Shown: positions 18,255 to 26,606 of the stretch, piece after piece | How positions within the stretch are numbered: the first letter of the stretch is position 1 | Layout of the letters: every line of letters begins with the position of its first letter | NCBI GenBank assembly: GCA_910587235.1 | Contig: CAJUKD010000024.1 | Span: 1 to 34,679, forward strand | Length of the DNA: 34,679 bases | Reading direction: 5' to 3' | DNA from: an uncultured Muribaculaceae bacterium | Lineage (GTDB): Bacteria > Bacteroidota > Bacteroidia > Bacteroidales > Muribaculaceae | The notes under the pieces: generated by a model | What the model was told of the DNA's origin: nothing | The model's input: only the letters and a program-made list of their open reading frames with translations | Database searches by the model: none | Translations under genes and position numbers: made by a program

Positions 18255-21200
18255 TTATTCGTTGCTTTTTTCAACCTGAGCCACTTCAGGGTCAACTCCC
18301 CACTGCTGCTGTGCGAGGCGGAGATAGTTGTTGTAGCGCCACTGTGCGTTGGCCTTTGCTGCAGAGTACAGTTCGGCTGCTTCAGCGGGATACTGTTTGA
18401 GCATAGCGGCATAGCGCACCTCGCCTTTGAGGAAGTCTTCGAACTTGTCCCAGTCGGGAGTCTTGCTGTCAAGAGTGAAAGGATTCTGTCCCTGTTCTTC
18501 CAGAGCAGGGTTGTAGCGCCAGAGCTGCCAGTATCCGCATTCCACGGCGCGGGCTTCTTCGGCCTGCGCGTGTCCCATGCCTGCTTTAAGGCCATGGTTG
18601 ATACAGGGCGAGTAGGCGATTATCAGCGACGGGCCGTCGTAAGCTTCGGCCTCGCGGATTGCTTTGAGGGTCTGTGCGTTGTCGGCACCCATAGCGATCT
18701 GTGCGCAGTAAACGTAGCCGTAGGTCGAGGCGATAAGGCCAAGGTCTTTTTTGCGGATGCGTTTGCCGGAAGCGGCGAATTTGGCAATGGCACCGATGGG
18801 TGTAGCTTTTGATGCCTGACCGCCGGTGTTTGAATATACTTCGGTGTCGAGTACAATAACGTTGACATTCTTGCCCGATGCGAGTACGTGGTCAAGGCCG
18901 CCGAAGCCGATGTCGTAGGCTGCGCCGTCGCCGGCGATAATCCACTGCGAACGTGCTGCGATGTAGCCTTTCAGTTCAATGATGCTCTTGCAGGTGTCGC
19001 AACCACAGGCTTCGCAAAGAGGTACGAGCTTGTCGGCTACCTCACGGGTCACGCTTGCATTGTCGCGGTTGTCGAGCCACTGACGGGCGAGAGCCTTGAT
19101 TTCGTCAGAACATTTGTCGCAGCTGAGAGCGGCGGTCATAAGGTCGGCCAGACGAGTGCGGATTTTTTCGGTGGCAATCTTCATGCCCAGACCGAATTCG
19201 GCGAAGTCCTCGAAGAGCGAATTAGCCCATGCGGGACCGTGGCCGGCAGCGTTTGTCGTGTAAGGTGTCGAGGGAACGGAACCGGAGTAGATCGAAGAGC
19301 AGCCGGTGGCGTTGGCAATCATTTCATGATCGCCGAAGAGCTGGCTGATGAGTTTCACATAAGGTGTTTCGCCGCAGCCGGAGCATGCACCGGAGAATTC
19401 GAACAGCGGTGTTGCGAACTGGCTGTTCTTGACGTTTGCCTTGATGTCTACAAGATTCTGCTTTGAAGTTACTCCCTTGACGCAGTAGTCCCATTCGGGC
19501 TGTATGTTGAGCTGGCTTTCGAGCGGTTTCATCTCGAGAGCCTTGACTCCCTTCTTGCCGGGGCATACGTCAACGCAGTTGCCGCAACCGAGACAGTCGA
19601 GGACGTCGACAGCCTGAATGAAGCGCATGCCTTTGAATGCCGGGCCAAGGGCCGGGATGCTGTGGCTTTCTCCCAGAGGAGCTTTGGCAGCTTCGGCCTC
19701 GTCGAGTACGAAAGGACGGATTGCTGCGTGAGGGCAGACATAGGCGCACTTGTTGCACTGTATGCAGTTTTCAGGCTTCCATTCGGGAACGAATGCGGCC
19801 ACACCGCGTTTTTCGTAGGCGGCGGTTCCCTGCTGCCATGTTCCGTCGGCGATGTCGGCGAAAGCGGATACTTTCAGGTCGTCGCCCATCTGTGCGTTGA
19901 TAGGACGTACGATTTCGTTGATGAATGCGGGGTCATCGTTAGCGGCTTTGGGCGCTTCGGGCAGTTCGGCCCAAGCGGGATCTACGTCGAGTTTGTGATA
20001 CTCGCCGCCGCGGTCAACTGCGGCGTAGTTCTTGTCGACTACGTCCTGACCTTTTTTGCCGTAGCTCTTCACGATGAATTTCTTCATCTGTTCGATTGCC
20101 AGATCAACGGGAATTACTTCGGTGATACGGAAGAACGCACTCTGCAGGATGGTGTTGGTGCGGTTGCCGAGTCCGATTTCTTGGGCTATGCGGGTTGCGT
20201 TGATGTAGTAGACGGTGATGTCGTTCTTGGCAAAATAGCGCTTGATGTGCACAGGCAGGTTTTTGGCCAGTTCCTCGCCTTCCCAGATGGTGTTGAGCAG
20301 GAATGTGCCGCCTTTGCGCAGGCCGCGGGTGACGTCGTACATGTTCAGGTAGGCCTGTACGTGGCATGCAACGAAGTTGGGGGTGTTCACAAGATATGTG
20401 GAACGGATGGGCTCGTCGCCGAAACGCAGGTGTGAGCATGTGAAGCCGCCGGACTTTTTGGAGTCGTAGGCGAAGTATGCCTGACAGTATTTGTTGGTAT
20501 TGTCACCGATGATTTTCACGGAGTTTTTGTTGGCACCGACTGTTCCGTCGGCTCCGAGTCCGTAGAATTTAGCTTCGAAAGTTCCGGCAGCTCCGAGTGC
20601 CATTTCTTCCTTGAGGGGCAGGGATGTGAAGGTCACGTCGTCGACAATGCCGAGTGTGAAGTGGTCCTTGGGCATGGGCAGCGCGAGGTTCTCGAATACG
20701 GAGAGAATCTGAGCGGGAGTTGTATCCTTGGATGCCAGACCGTAACGGCCGCCTACGATGACGGGGGCGTCGGCTTTGCCATAGAAGCATTCCTTGACGT
20801 CGAGATAGAGGGGTTCGCCGTTTGCTCCGGGCTCTTTGGTGCGGTCGAGCACTGCTATGCGTTTGGCTGTGGCAGGTACGGCTGCGAGGAAGTGTTTGGC
20901 GGAGAAAGGACGGTAGAGATGTACGGAAACCAGACCGACTTTTTCGCCTTTGGCGTTGAGGTGGTCGATCGCTTCCTGTGCGGCCTGGGTAACTGAACCC
21001 ATGGCAATAATCACGCGATCAGCGTCGGGTGCTCCGTAGTAGTTGAACAGGTGGTATTCGCGGCCTGTGATTTTGCTGATCTCGGCCATGTAGCTTTCCA
21101 CGACTTCGGGCACAGCGTCGTATTGGCGGTTGCATGCTTCGCGGTGCTGGAAGAATACGTCACCGTTTTCGGCCATGCCGCGGGCTACGGGAGCGTCGGG

Positions 21201-21833
21201 GGTCAGGGCGCGGCGACGGAATGCGGCGAGAGCCTCGCGGTCGAGCAGGGGAGCGAGGTCGTCGGTGTCGAGCATCTCGATCTTCTGGATTTCATGCGAT
21301 GTGCGGAAGCCGTCGAAGAAATTCACGAAAGGCATGCTGGCTTTGATGGATGCGAGGTGGGCTACACCTGCGAGGTCCATGACTTCCTGTACGGAGCCTT
21401 CGGCGAGCATTGCGAAGCCTGTCTGGCGGACGGACATCACGTCCTGGTGGTCGCCGAAAATCGACAGAGCGTGTGATGCCAGTGTACGTGCCGAAACGTG
21501 GAATACGGTGGGGAGCAGTTCACCGGCGATTTTATACATGTTGGGGATCATCAGCAGAAGACCCTGCGATGCTGTGTAGGTGGTGGTGAGGGCACCTGCC
21601 TGAAGGGAGCCGTGGACTGCGCCGGCAGCACCGCCTTCAGACTGCATCTCCTGCACCAGAACGGTTTCTCCGAAAATGTTCTTGCGACCGGCGGCAGCCC
21701 ATTCGTCGACATATTCAGCCATTGTCGACGAGGGTGTGATGGGGTAGATGGCAGCCACTTCCGAGAACATGTAGCTCACGTGGGCGGCGGCCTGGTTGCC
21801 GTCACAAGTCAAGAATTTTTTTTCTTTACTCAT
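18255..21833 (-). CDS. nifJ: Pyruvate:ferredoxin (flavodoxin) oxidoreductase
   Basis: A 1192-aa single-chain PFOR, full length for the family. It converts pyruvate and CoA to acetyl-CoA and CO2 and reduces ferredoxin or flavodoxin, a central step in anaerobes. The ATG at 21833 was chosen because MSKEKKFLTCDGNQAAAHVSY is the usual PFOR N-terminus; the longer reading runs through the promoter. In order: pyruvate/TPP domain I with YPITPSS (30-36); transketolase-like domain II; the gamma domain; two ferredoxin clusters, CIQCNKCAYVCP (about 688-699) and CLGCGNCVDVCP (about 746-757); the proximal cluster ligand CSGCGE (about 816-821); the TPP-binding GDGAAYDIG (about 964) with EVYSNTGGQ; and CEACGCDTC. 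All cluster cysteines look intact. Cytoplasmic. Monocistronic, with its own promoter and terminator. Confidence 0.97.
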   Translation of the reverse strand: MSKEKKFLTCDGNQAAAHVSYMFSEVAAIYPITPSSTMAEYVDEWAAAGRKNIFGETVLVQEMQSEGGAAGAVHGSLQAGALTTTYTASQGLLLMIPNMYKIAGELLPTVFHVSARTLASHALSIFGDHQDVMSVRQTGFAMLAEGSVQEVMDLAGVAHLASIKASMPFVNFFDGFRTSHEIQKIEMLDTDDLAPLLDREALAAFRRRALTPDAPVARGMAENGDVFFQHREACNRQYDAVPEVVESYMAEISKITGREYHLFNYYGAPDADRVIIAMGSVTQAAQEAIDHLNAKGEKVGLVSVHLYRPFSAKHFLAAVPATAKRIAVLDRTKEPGANGEPLYLDVKECFYGKADAPVIVGGRYGLASKDTTPAQILSVFENLALPMPKDHFTLGIVDDVTFTSLPLKEEMALGAAGTFEAKFYGLGADGTVGANKNSVKIIGDNTNKYCQAYFAYDSKKSGGFTCSHLRFGDEPIRSTYLVNTPNFVACHVQAYLNMYDVTRGLRKGGTFLLNTIWEGEELAKNLPVHIKRYFAKNDITVYYINATRIAQEIGLGNRTNTILQSAFFRITEVIPVDLAIEQMKKFIVKSYGKKGQDVVDKNYAAVDRGGEYHKLDVDPAWAELPEAPKAANDDPAFINEIVRPINAQMGDDLKVSAFADIADGTWQQGTAAYEKRGVAAFVPEWKPENCIQCNKCAYVCPHAAIRPFVLDEAEAAKAPLGESHSIPALGPAFKGMRFIQAVDVLDCLGCGNCVDVCPGKKGVKALEMKPLESQLNIQPEWDYCVKGVTSKQNLVDIKANVKNSQFATPLFEFSGACSGCGETPYVKLISQLFGDHEMIANATGCSSIYSGSVPSTPYTTNAAGHGPAWANSLFEDFAEFGLGMKIATEKIRTRLADLMTAALSCDKCSDEIKALARQWLDNRDNASVTREVADKLVPLCEACGCDTCKSIIELKGYIAARSQWIIAGDGAAYDIGFGGLDHVLASGKNVNVIVLDTEVYSNTGGQASKATPIGAIAKFAASGKRIRKKDLGLIASTYGYVYCAQIAMGADNAQTLKAIREAEAYDGPSLIIAYSPCINHGLKAGMGHAQAEEARAVECGYWQLWRYNPALEEQGQNPFTLDSKTPDWDKFEDFLKGEVRYAAMLKQYPAEAAELYSAAKANAQWRYNNYLRLAQQQWGVDPEVAQVEKSNE

Positions 21834-21923
21834 AATGTTTTTGATTATACGAAGGTTTTGTTGTCTTCTTTTATGTTTTCGCGCACTTCGGATGCTGCGC
21901 GCGAGGGGCTGGAAACACCGCTG

Positions 21924-21954
21924 CAAAAGTACGAAAAAATCCCCGACCGCCCAA
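21924..21954 (-). promoter_or_regulatory. nifJ promoter
   Basis: On the minus strand TTG (21952-21954), a 20-nt spacer and TACTTTTG (21924-21931) match the Bacteroidetes consensus. The predicted start near 21917 gives a leader of about 84 nt. The -33 element lies in the loop of the hairpin that ends the upstream protease gene. Confidence 0.6.
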
Positions 21955-21965
21955 GGCTGCCGGGG
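21934..21965 (-). terminator. Intrinsic terminator of the M6 protease gene
   Basis: On the minus strand CCCCG and a partly paired inner stem close on a TTG loop and return to CGGGG (21941-21965), followed by A and six Ts (21934-21939). It is about 60 nt after the protease stop. It physically overlaps the nifJ promoter. Confidence 0.7.
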
Positions 21966-22026
21966 AAAAGTTTAGCGTATGAAACGGTTTTTAATACTAA
22001 GTTCCAGAGCGTTCCGGAGTGTTGTG

Positions 22027-24969
22027 TCAACGTCCGGCAAATGTCTTGACGGCTTTCCCTGCACAGGAAATGATATAGAATCCTTGCACGGGCAGAGTGA
22101 TTGTCGCGCGGCCTTCGCTATCGGCTGTGGCGAGTGCCACGGTACGTCCGCTCAGGTCGGTTGCAACGATTGCGGCGCCGGGTGTGGCGGTACAGATGGC
22201 GGACAGGCCGTCGATGCTGACAGTTAAGCCGCTGTCGTCACTGCTTTCGATGTTTCCGATGCCTGAATAGTGGCCGTTCATGTCGACACGTTGTATGGCT
22301 GAGCTTGCCGACTGTTTGTCTTCGTTATTAACGCCGCGTACGCTGTAGTTGAAATAGCGGACTTCTGACGAAAGGCCGCCAATGGTTTCCGAAGTGCCGG
22401 TTACTTCGCGGTCTATGTAGCCTTCGAGTGGTTCGACAGTGGTTTCGGTGATGGTGAAACGGATATCGTCGAGAGCTATGTTTCCTGTAGCCGGTTTGCT
22501 GTAAGTAAAGCGCAGGGCGGTCAACTGCATTCCCGTGAGGTCGGGAGTGATGGTCTGTCCTGTCGTTTTCGGGATGTATGAACCTATTTCGAACCATTCT
22601 CCTCCGTTGTTGCTGCCTTCGACGCGCAGAGCGTTGTTGGTTGTGCTGCTGATTCCGGCTCCCATCATGAAGAAGCTGAGTCCGGATATGGACTTGCCGA
22701 AGTCGGGAGATGTCAGCATCGAGCCTTCGCGCTGGAATTTGAGAGATGGTGCGTCGTCGCCGAAATAGTATCGCGACGATTCAAGATAAGAGTCGTTTAG
22801 TTCGCTGTCGGTCCATGTCCATCCTTCGGGGATTACCGCTTTGGTTGAGCTGGTTACACCGAAAGGAATGTCAACTTTGCTGTATCCTCCGGGAACTTCG
22901 GCTGTTACAGTCAGAAGATATGATAAGGCACCGGGGAGTTCCTGCCATCGTGCGGTGAATGTCCCTTCGGAAATGTCGGCCGGTTCCAGTATGACAGGTT
23001 TCAGGAATGTGAAATCTATTTCGCCTGTGGTGAATGATGTTTCTGCTGCAGGCGATGCCACGTTGCGGCATGTGGCGCGCAAGGATGCCGTGTATTCCGT
23101 TTCGGGCATAAGGCCTTCGATCTCTGCCGATGTGGCGTCGGCGCCAAGGCGCAACTCTTTGTAGCCCTGTAGATAACTGATGTTGTCACCGCTTCCGCTG
23201 TATACGTCGAGGATGTAGCCGTCGGCGATTTCTACGGTTTTCCATGAAAGAGTTGCCGATGCTCCGCCGTTATTGTCATTTGCATGTGCCGTGAAATCGG
23301 AGGGCGCCGAAATGTCGATAAGGCCGCCGTTGACGTCGAATGTTATTATCCCGTTGTTTTCGGTGATGTCTGTTATGTCCATTACCGAGCTACCCTGCCA
23401 TGTCTTGAACGCCGGTTTGCTGCTTGCTGTAAATTCCGTCTTGTTGTTCTTTCCGTCGGCGGTTATCAGAGGCCATGTGTAGCCGGCCATGGATGCGTTG
23501 CTGGAGTTGTTCGGGCTTTCGTTTGCCTCGACAATGTCGACATACTGGTGGGAGCGGGTGTTGTTGACCTCGGATTTGTCCCAGACTGTCTTCTGGAAGT
23601 CGATATGCCATATCAGCATGCCGTGGCCGGGTACGTATTTGTCCCATCCTGTTTTCTGACGGTTCTCAAAGAGGAAGAATTCATTGGTCTTGTTTGTCTG
23701 CGCGAGGCATCCGCGGTTGGATGTGCCGAGTTCTTCAAGCCGTATGGTGTTCGGGTCGCCGAGAACGACCGGAACCGTCCATCCAAGGGCATTGCGCTCG
23801 TACATGGAGTAATTTGGCGGGGTGCGACCGTTGTTGTTGTAGGGGCCGTAGTCCATTGTCGACCAGTCGCCGGGTGTATACGTTGCGGTGGAGCTGTTTG
23901 TATGATACAGGTCGGGCAGTCCCATTACGTGTGAAAATTCATGCACGAAGGTGCCTATGCCGGCCGGTGTGTTTCCGCTGATTTCGTTTGTGCATGCGTA
24001 GTGGTCGAGTAGCAGTCCGTCGACAGTCACATGTTTTCCGGCCGCAGTGACATCCCACTGGTGCGGCCATACTGATTCTGCAGGACCGCCGTCGGCTTCG
24101 CCTTGTCCGGCGTAGAAGATGAATACGTTGTCAAGGCGTCCGTCGTCGTTGTAGTCATAAATCGAGAAGTCGACATCGGGGTCGAGAGCCTGAGCTGCAT
24201 GTATAACCATCTCTTCGGGAGCCTGGTCGCTGCCGTAATAGTCGTTGGCGCCGTAGTAGCGTCTGCGGTTGGGCAGGGTGACGGGTCCGTAGACATCGAA
24301 GGTAGGACGGAATATACCGCCCGACTGGTCGATGAAAAAGTCGCGTGCCGAGCCTGTGCCTCCGTGACGACTAAAGCCTTCTTCGTTCAGCAGGGCGGAG
24401 AAGTATTCTTCCGGTTTTCCGGTGGTGAATTTTACGTCGGTGTATTCTACCAGAATCACACATCCGCGTATTTCGCCTTTAGCGGGAAAGGTGTTGTCGA
24501 AAAGTCCGAGTCCCGACTGGGGCGGCAGACCTTCGGCTGCATTGGAAAGAGCCTGTGCGGCAGCGCGGGCGCGTTGTTTGTCGGTTTCGCGGGATTTGGT
24601 CGAGCGCGGCGAGAGTGCGGCACGCTCTCGTATGGCTTTGATTACGGCTTCGGGGTCGATGCCTGATGCCAGACGTCGGGCAGCCGGAGCGCGGTGTGCG
24701 GCGTCGGTGACAGCGATGTCGCTGAGCTGCAGAGTGCCGTCGGCGGCGATGCTTGTGTAGCGGAGGTAGCCTTCCGAGTCAGTGGTCAGGGGCAGGCCGT
24801 CTTCGCTAAGATAGTAATGGCAGTTTTCGTCGCCGTTTAATGTGACTTTTACCGTCGAGCCGTCGGGCTGTCTAAAGTCCGACAGACCGCGTTTTGCCGG
24901 AATGGCCTGTGCGGTGAATGCCGCAAAAATTGCAGAAGCAAGGAAGAGGCCGGTTATGGGCTTTTTCAT
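22027..24969 (-). CDS. Secreted M6-family metalloprotease with T9SS-like C-terminal domain
   Basis: A 980-aa protein. Residues 1-22 are a signal peptide (MKKPITGLFLASAIFAAFTA, then QA). A propeptide-like region follows (about 23-165). The catalytic M6/immune-inhibitor-A-like domain (about 165-550) carries HEFSHVMGLPD, giving zinc ligands His343 and His347, catalytic Glu344 and a downstream Asp353 as third ligand. Two FN3-like stretches and a beta-sandwich (choice-of-anchor type) occupy about 555-890. The C-terminus (about 910-980) resembles a T9SS type A sorting domain in its strands (SGLTVSIDG, GFYIISCAG) but lacks YPNP. Predicted to be secreted or surface-attached and to hydrolyse host or dietary protein. 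All catalytic residues are present. Monocistronic by its own promoter and terminator. Confidence 0.9.
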   Translation of the reverse strand: MKKPITGLFLASAIFAAFTAQAIPAKRGLSDFRQPDGSTVKVTLNGDENCHYYLSEDGLPLTTDSEGYLRYTSIAADGTLQLSDIAVTDAAHRAPAARRLASGIDPEAVIKAIRERAALSPRSTKSRETDKQRARAAAQALSNAAEGLPPQSGLGLFDNTFPAKGEIRGCVILVEYTDVKFTTGKPEEYFSALLNEEGFSRHGGTGSARDFFIDQSGGIFRPTFDVYGPVTLPNRRRYYGANDYYGSDQAPEEMVIHAAQALDPDVDFSIYDYNDDGRLDNVFIFYAGQGEADGGPAESVWPHQWDVTAAGKHVTVDGLLLDHYACTNEISGNTPAGIGTFVHEFSHVMGLPDLYHTNSSTATYTPGDWSTMDYGPYNNNGRTPPNYSMYERNALGWTVPVVLGDPNTIRLEELGTSNRGCLAQTNKTNEFFLFENRQKTGWDKYVPGHGMLIWHIDFQKTVWDKSEVNNTRSHQYVDIVEANESPNNSSNASMAGYTWPLITADGKNNKTEFTASSKPAFKTWQGSSVMDITDITENNGIITFDVNGGLIDISAPSDFTAHANDNNGGASATLSWKTVEIADGYILDVYSGSGDNISYLQGYKELRLGADATSAEIEGLMPETEYTASLRATCRNVASPAAETSFTTGEIDFTFLKPVILEPADISEGTFTARWQELPGALSYLLTVTAEVPGGYSKVDIPFGVTSSTKAVIPEGWTWTDSELNDSYLESSRYYFGDDAPSLKFQREGSMLTSPDFGKSISGLSFFMMGAGISSTTNNALRVEGSNNGGEWFEIGSYIPKTTGQTITPDLTGMQLTALRFTYSKPATGNIALDDIRFTITETTVEPLEGYIDREVTGTSETIGGLSSEVRYFNYSVRGVNNEDKQSASSAIQRVDMNGHYSGIGNIESSDDSGLTVSIDGLSAICTATPGAAIVATDLSGRTVALATADSEGRATITLPVQGFYIISCAGKAVKTFAGR

Positions 24970-25018
24970 TATGCTGGTTTATTGTAAGTGATAGCTTTTT
25001 TGTTGTCTGATTCGAATG

Positions 25019-25054
25019 TCCCCGCATTTGGTGCGCTTTGCGCGCTGTCGGGGA
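25019..25054 (-). other. Stem-loop at the predicted 5' end of the M6 protease mRNA
   Basis: Outer arms TCCCCG (25019-25024) and CGGGGA (25049-25054) enclose an inner stem, GTGCGC with GCGCGC around a TTT loop (25031-25045). The transcript is predicted to begin near 25051, so the structure would sit at the extreme 5' end of the mRNA. Confidence 0.4.
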
Positions 25055-25056
25055 AA

Positions 25057-25089
25057 CAAAGCTACAATAAAATATCCGGATTTTATCAA
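25057..25089 (-). promoter_or_regulatory. Promoter for the M6 metalloprotease gene
   Basis: On the minus strand TTG (25087-25089), a 22-nt spacer and TAGCTTTG (25057-25064) fit the Bacteroidetes consensus at the long end of the allowed spacing. The leader to the ATG at 24969 is about 80 nt. Confidence 0.55.
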
Positions 25090-25164
25090 TTTTGTAATTA
25101 AAAATAGATGAAAAGCGATTTTCACCCGATAAATCTCTGAGAAGAATTTTCCGGCGGGAAGCTT

Positions 25165-25947
25165 TTACTTTTCTGCGGCGGTTTCCTCGACCTGTCGGGA
25201 TGCTTCTTCGATGTCTTCGGGATGTTTGGCGAAGTATTGGCGGAGAAGTTCTTTTATGTCGAAAAAGTAGCCTTCAGGAGTGCTGTCGTTGCGTCGTTGT
25301 ACGGATATGTAGTCGTAGAAAGGAGGACGGAATGTCTGTCCTGTGGCTGTCAGGCCTGAAAGGTTAAGGAAGTCGTACTCATGCTGCGGATACACGACTA
25401 TCCATGCCGTTTCCTGTGTGAGTCCGGTGCCGGATGAGGCGATTACAAGGAGGAGGTGGTTGAGTTTGTATTGCCATATCTTCGCCAGATCGTATTTGTG
25501 GTTCTGTTCATAGACGAATATACGGTTTGTCAGTTGTCGCAGGTCGACCGGATTATCGGCAAGTGCCTGGGTGGAATAGTCGAGCATTTTTTCGCGGTCG
25601 GAACGGGTGCGCTTTGCTTTGGCGTAGATCGGTGCCAGTTCGTCGAGCAGACCTTGGTTGGGTGAAGCGCGGTATGGGTCGTAGTCCTCGCGGAAAAGTG
25701 TGCCGTAATAGAAATACTGGAATTCGCGGGATGTCATGGCTGAGTCGTTGGCCATGAAGCGTTTGAGCAGGCGCGGATAGAAGTATGGGGAATTCTCGTC
25801 GGTGGTGGCTGAAGCGATAGAGTCGAGATCCGGACGCCCAAGTTCTGCGCGTGCGGCTGCCGGCGAGTTGGCAACGTGGGCTGCGTCTGCAGAGAAAGTG
25901 CCTGCGGCAATGCACAATAATATGACGGATAATATTCTGTTGAGCAT
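25165..25947 (-). CDS. Exported DUF4919-like protein of unknown function
   Basis: A 260-aa protein with a signal peptide at about residues 1-22 (MLNRILSVILLCIAAGTFSADA), so probably periplasmic or secreted. The mature part is mostly helical and contains FQYFYYGTLFREDYDPYR near 79-96, then VYPQHEYDFLNLSGL. This pattern recalls the Bacteroidetes family DUF4919; the assignment is from memory of the family. It has no catalytic motif that I recognise and no lipobox Cys. The C-terminus is rich in Glu (EEASRQVEETAAEK). The ATG is 15 nt after the stop of the upstream membrane-protein gene, so the two are likely co-transcribed. No clear terminator follows. Confidence 0.72.
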   Translation of the reverse strand: MLNRILSVILLCIAAGTFSADAAHVANSPAAARAELGRPDLDSIASATTDENSPYFYPRLLKRFMANDSAMTSREFQYFYYGTLFREDYDPYRASPNQGLLDELAPIYAKAKRTRSDREKMLDYSTQALADNPVDLRQLTNRIFVYEQNHKYDLAKIWQYKLNHLLLVIASSGTGLTQETAWIVVYPQHEYDFLNLSGLTATGQTFRPPFYDYISVQRRNDSTPEGYFFDIKELLRQYFAKHPEDIEEASRQVEETAAEK

Positions 25948-25962
25948 GTCTGTGTCGTGTTT

Positions 25963-26433
25963 TTAGAGTGAGCTGAGCGCGATTGCCGCCATGGTGCATG
26001 TGATTATGGCAGGCAGGGCGCGTGAGCCGACAAAATCGGCGAATTGCCGTGAATGAATGTCGATTTTTTCTCCGCGGGGAGTTCGCACGTAGGCTATGGC
26101 CGCGAGTATGGCGCCTGCGGCACCTCCACAGATGAGGCTTGCTGCGGTCGGGCTTATAAGATACCCCAGAAGGGTGCCTGCCAAAGTTCCGGTGGCGACA
26201 TAGCCGTTTCCGTTGCGTCTGCCGCCATGAAGATAGCGTATTCCTGCGGCGATGGTAGAGGCTACAGCCCAGAACAGGAGTGTTTCCGTTGCAGGGGTGG
26301 CTGATGCGAAATGAGCTGTGACCATTGACGCGAAAGCGGACGCCACGGCGGCGGGAACGCGTGGAAAGTAGGTTGCGATGATGCCGGTGATGGCAAATGC
26401 AATGGTGGCAAAATCGAGAATCGACATATTCAT
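25963..26433 (-). CDS. Small integral membrane protein, function unknown
   Basis: A 156-aa protein if started at the ATG at 26433 (MNMSILDFATIAFAITG); an ATG at 26427 is equally possible. An in-frame extension to 26478 adds 15 residues and looks less natural. It has four to five hydrophobic Ala/Gly-rich helices (about 6-22, 26-45, 49-66, 80-105 and 136-155). A short charged loop (HGGRRNGNG near 70) and a second polar loop (RTPRGEKIDIHSRQFADF near 113-130) lie between them. I do not recognise the family. It is first in a two-gene unit with the DUF4919-like gene. No enzymatic motif is visible; a membrane-structural or transport-accessory role is possible but unsupported. Confidence 0.65.
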   Translation of the reverse strand: MNMSILDFATIAFAITGIIATYFPRVPAAVASAFASMVTAHFASATPATETLLFWAVASTIAAGIRYLHGGRRNGNGYVATGTLAGTLLGYLISPTAASLICGGAAGAILAAIAYVRTPRGEKIDIHSRQFADFVGSRALPAIITCTMAAIALSSL

Positions 26434-26540
26434 TTCCACAAAAATAACGAAAAGGGACGGGATGCAAGCTGCCGGCAAGGCTTTTTTCGCATTAATTATC
26501 TTTTTTTTAGAGCGATGGAACGGCTTCGCGGACTTATGTA

Positions 26541-26584
26541 AACAATAAGGAGCCGCACCTGCACAGGCACGGCTCCTTATTGTT
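26541..26584 (-). terminator. Hairpin terminator after the inositol-3-phosphate synthase gene
   Basis: The arms 26541-26555 and 26570-26584 are exact 15-bp reverse complements with a 14-nt loop. It lies 22 nt after the stop at 26607. The ends are AT-rich but lack a long T tract. Being symmetrical, it could work in both directions. Confidence 0.7.
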
Positions 26585-26606
26585 CAGGATCAGTGTTATG
26601 TAATTA

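Noticed and set aside
19662..20435. A 257-codon open frame on the plus strand opposite nifJ
   Set aside because: It is antisense to clear PFOR coding sequence, with no recognisable motif or promoter. Long antisense frames are common opposite GC-rich genes.
26434..26446. A -7 promoter element just before the small membrane-protein gene
   Set aside because: The minus strand reads TATTTTG here, one base short of TAnnTTTG, so it does not meet the pattern.
25553..26467. A 304-codon minus-strand frame spanning the DUF4919-like and membrane-protein genes
   Set aside because: The product is rich in Arg, His and Pro, as expected of an out-of-frame reading. The in-frame genes have a signal peptide and membrane helices.
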